Below, in pieces: positions 61,591 through 64,000 of a DNA stretch of 64,000 nucleotides. This stretch comes from Bipolaris cookei (taxonomy: Eukaryota > Ascomycota > Dothideomycetes > Pleosporales > Pleosporaceae), in assembly GCA_002286855.1 (NCBI GenBank), contig NRSV01000007.1, positions 1 through 64,000 on the forward strand. Reading direction: 5' to 3'. Every line of letters starts with the position of its first letter. Position 1 is the stretch's first letter. Below the pieces are notes generated by a model. The model ran no database searches. It saw only the letters and a list, made by a program, of their open reading frames with translations, and was not told where the DNA came from. Both the position numbers and the translations under genes were made by a program.

Positions 61591-63759
61591 CTGTCCACGA
61601 AAGGCGCACTTCAAAACTTCCAAGTATAGACGCCTCTTTTTTTAAATTCACTTGTCTCAGCCTTTCAGCCCTGCCCGCCTCCGGACTAGATCTAACATGG
61701 TAGCTGGCTAGCGCGTCGCCCCGAGGCACTGGACTTGCAACCAAGCGCTTGTCGCGCCTTCGACCCTTCTTGGCACGCGCGTTCGTATTCCCTCGAGAAC
61801 CGCCGCGTGATCAACGTAGCGAATCCATGACACGCAGCGAATCAGCCTCGAACCCGCGCTCCATAGCTTTTCTGCCCGGACTCTTGCCGCATCGCCTTCT
61901 CTGACAATGCGCTACTGGCCCTCTTGTCACGAAACAATGCTTTCCTCGATATTAAGATGGGCAGTAAATCTTTAAACCCATTAAGCTCGGGGATCAACCT
62001 TGCAATTCTGCCTTTCGTGACGTCATTGACTTGCAAAGCGAGTTACATCCATTTTACTCTTTGACCCTCCCCCCCCCACACACACACCCTTTCGCCCTAT
62101 CTTTCGATATTGTACCCACCATTGCGGGTATCCCAGCGAACACTTGTCCTTTTTATCCTTTTGCTTTTCTGTTTGCACCTGCAGCGACTAGCAAATATTT
62201 TATGCATGAAATTATTGCGCCAAATGTTTCTCCTGCTTCTGACCCCCCCCTTACCAGCCTCCCTTCCCCCTGCAATCGCTGGGCTTGAAACCATGTTCCC
62301 AATACTATGGTAAACTTTTGCTAGCTCCAGTAGCCAACTGGATCGTAACCCTTCTTACTGGCAAACAAGGGACTCCCTCTCTCTTAACTCTGTCTTTCTC
62401 CGACCGACGGGCGTCGGCGACGGGCAATCGGCATAGTACAATCATCAAAAAAGGCCCGAACGCATGATTTTGTCCCCCCATAAAAACAGCCGGCGCAAAC
62501 TGCCGCTGACAATTATGTCACAGGTGTGGTTTTGAAAACCAAAAGTCCCGTTTAGTTTGCTGCATAGCCCTTTTAATAGCATAGGTATCCTAGTCTTTAA
62601 CATTTGTATACGTCAATTTCCCCCCCCCCATCCGTTTGCGCTCCCGGCGCTCCCTCCCTTCTGATTGTTTCGTTCGGCTTTAATGGGGAGGGAACAAAAA
62701 GATGAAGGTACGCGTCGCGCCGGATCCCGGGATCTCCTCCGCCTTCCCCCCTTCCAAATGTTCTGGTGAGACCCTCCTTTTTCTGGTCGGGAAAATCTAG
62801 ATATCTGAAACTTCGCTGCCGCGGGTTCTGGGCAGATTGCCGTGAGAATTACTTGTTTTGACTGGTGACATCTGTGCACAGAGCCTCTTATTCTCCGGTG
62901 AAGATGGGCTTGAAAATGCTTGATTTTACTTCGTTTGCACATCAACCTGTCTACGTATGCTTTTTTCCCTTTTTTGTCTCTTACTTTTTTTTAGATTTTG
63001 TTAGACTAAGATTTGGAGAGCTCATACTTTGATTATTATAGGTGACATCATACTACATTATGCTCGCCCTATAGTAGAATTTATGTCGCATAGAATTGTG
63101 GTTGGTTGAATAAAATTTCGTATGCATTCGAGTGTTTTTGTACAAGTATTACACTTGCAACCTTCCCCTACATCCCAACGACATCGATGCAGACGTGTCC
63201 GAAAAAAAGAAAACGTCTTCGTCGGAATATCAACCCGACCAATAAACTTCTTTCCGAATATTTGTCTTGTCCCTGAATCTTCGCGATTTTATTCCGGTAA
63301 GTTCCATATCACCACATGAGAAACATCGAGGTGACGGGCGGTAAATGGGCGAGTAGATGTTCTCGACAGGGACATTTTATCCGCATATCGCCGAAATCAG
63401 CGATGAACTGATTATGACTTTGTCTGGCAAAGGACAGAGACAGAAACGAGAAGAAAAAAAAATGAGTACTGAATGAGCACATTGCTACACAGAGTGTAGT
63501 GTTGGAAAAAAAATGAAAAGTCTCCCGGGTATATGAGAGATTACGGTCAGATGGATTTAATAAAGTGACAAAAAATAATATAAAAAGATAACCGCTAACA
63601 ATTAGCCAAGGCTACATCTAAGAAATGACATCAATCTACATGGTACTTTATTCCAACGTCGCTCGCAGAATGCGTTATCAAGCCCATATCATAGATAGTA
63701 TGCACACCATTTCACACCTCTCCTTGGCCCCGAATCACACGGCATCGATTCAAAACCCC

Positions 63760-64000
63760 TTAGAGCTTAGTACCCATATTAATATGCACAGCTTTGACCT
63801 GGGAGTAAGCATCGAGTTCAGCCTCGCCGAGCTCGCGCCCAATACCACTGTGCTTGACGGCGCCAAAGGGGGCTCTATAGTCAATCTCCTGACTGCTATT
63901 TCACCCACACCGTGCCGGCTCCAATTTCGGCCGCCACCCTATGGGTGCGCTCAAGGTCCCGGGTAAAGATGGCACTGCTGAGACCATATTTCGAGTCATT
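63760..64000 (-). pseudogene. C-terminus of an aldehyde dehydrogenase, one-base frameshift
   Basis: Reading leftwards from the window edge, the frame gives NDSKYGLSSAIFTRDLER and EIGAGTVWV, typical of the C-terminal part of NAD(P)-dependent aldehyde dehydrogenases. It then hits a TAG stop at 63,896-63,898. Shifting the frame by one base at the AAA run (63,898-63,900) restores the expected continuation: NSSQEIDYRAPFG, HSGIGRELGEAELDAYSQ and a natural end at 63,760. So one surplus A breaks the gene. The catalytic Cys/Glu part lies outside the window. It may be a true pseudogene or a sequencing error in a homopolymer. Confidence 0.8.

Larger units (their letters stand above)
54546..63759. other. 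Gene-free 9-kb stretch with simple repeats
   Basis: It begins with the 3' UTR of the preceding gene. I found no frame on either strand with a domain or a convincing spliced structure. The longest open frames (60,194-60,892 minus; 58,210-58,725 plus) look compositional. Base composition varies: GC-rich, ribopyrimidine-like blocks at 57.2-57.7 kb, G-rich at 60.4-60.8 kb, AT-rich at 59.1-59.3 and 62.9-63.6 kb. Decayed mobile elements may be present but none is recognisable. Confidence 0.5.

Noticed and set aside
61690..61775. A-box-like TAGCTGGCTAG with CTTCGAC downstream, resembling a tRNA
   Set aside because: Neither the anticodon stem nor the T stem pairs properly, so it is not callable as tRNA or tRNA pseudogene.
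1..64000. CRISPR arrays, rRNA genes, secondary-metabolite core enzymes
   Set aside because: No spaced direct-repeat arrays, rRNA-like sequence, or PKS/NRPS/terpene synthase motifs were seen on either strand.

Overview
The window looks like nuclear DNA of a filamentous ascomycete. Genes are interrupted by short GT-AG introns (mostly 44-95 bp) with CTAAC-type branch sites. Single-gene transcription units lie on both strands, and the products are typical fungal proteins (PAN1, BET2, PRE3, GDB1, BEM46, a PHO80-like cyclin). A Dothideomycete such as a Pleosporales species is my best guess. That is inference from overall protein style, not a database result. All exon structures below were built by hand from splice signals, frame and remembered family motifs.

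Left part (1-17.7 kb), gene-dense. It opens with the cut N-terminus of a pogo/Fot1-like transposase (-). Then come an Izh3-type PAQR membrane protein (-), methylthioribose-1-phosphate isomerase MRI1 (+), and a 77-residue coiled-coil protein (-) head-to-head with the endocytic scaffold PAN1 (+). These are followed by a prolyl 4-hydroxylase-like dioxygenase (-), a PHO80-like cyclin (-), and the proteasome beta-1 subunit PRE3 (-), divergent from a BEM46-like alpha/beta hydrolase (+).

Middle (17.7-44.8 kb). After a 3-kb gene-free stretch there is an RRM+YTH RNA-binding protein, a putative m6A reader (+). Next are a cytosolic GH3 beta-glucosidase with PA14 insert (-), a FAR-17a/AIG1-like membrane hydrolase built from six exons (+), a small zinc-finger protein (-), BET2, the Rab geranylgeranyltransferase beta subunit (-), a RhoGAP protein with a polyglutamine tract (+), and the glycogen debranching enzyme GDB1 (+).

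Right part (44.8-64 kb), gene-poor. Two long stretches (8 kb and 9 kb) rich in microsatellites flank a single disordered, proline-rich protein of unknown function at 52.9-54.5 kb. The window ends in the C-terminus of an aldehyde dehydrogenase on the minus strand, with a one-base frameshift.

The genes do not form an obvious cluster or pathway. Most are housekeeping: methionine salvage, endocytosis and actin, proteasome, Rab prenylation, glycogen breakdown. I found no CRISPR, rRNA or convincing tRNA. The most interesting observations are a 15-bp microexon that carries the catalytic threonine of PRE3, a NAGNAG acceptor on an in-frame 45/48-bp intron in the RhoGAP gene, the small head-to-head partner of PAN1, and the frameshifted aldehyde dehydrogenase. 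No previously undescribed multi-gene system was evident.
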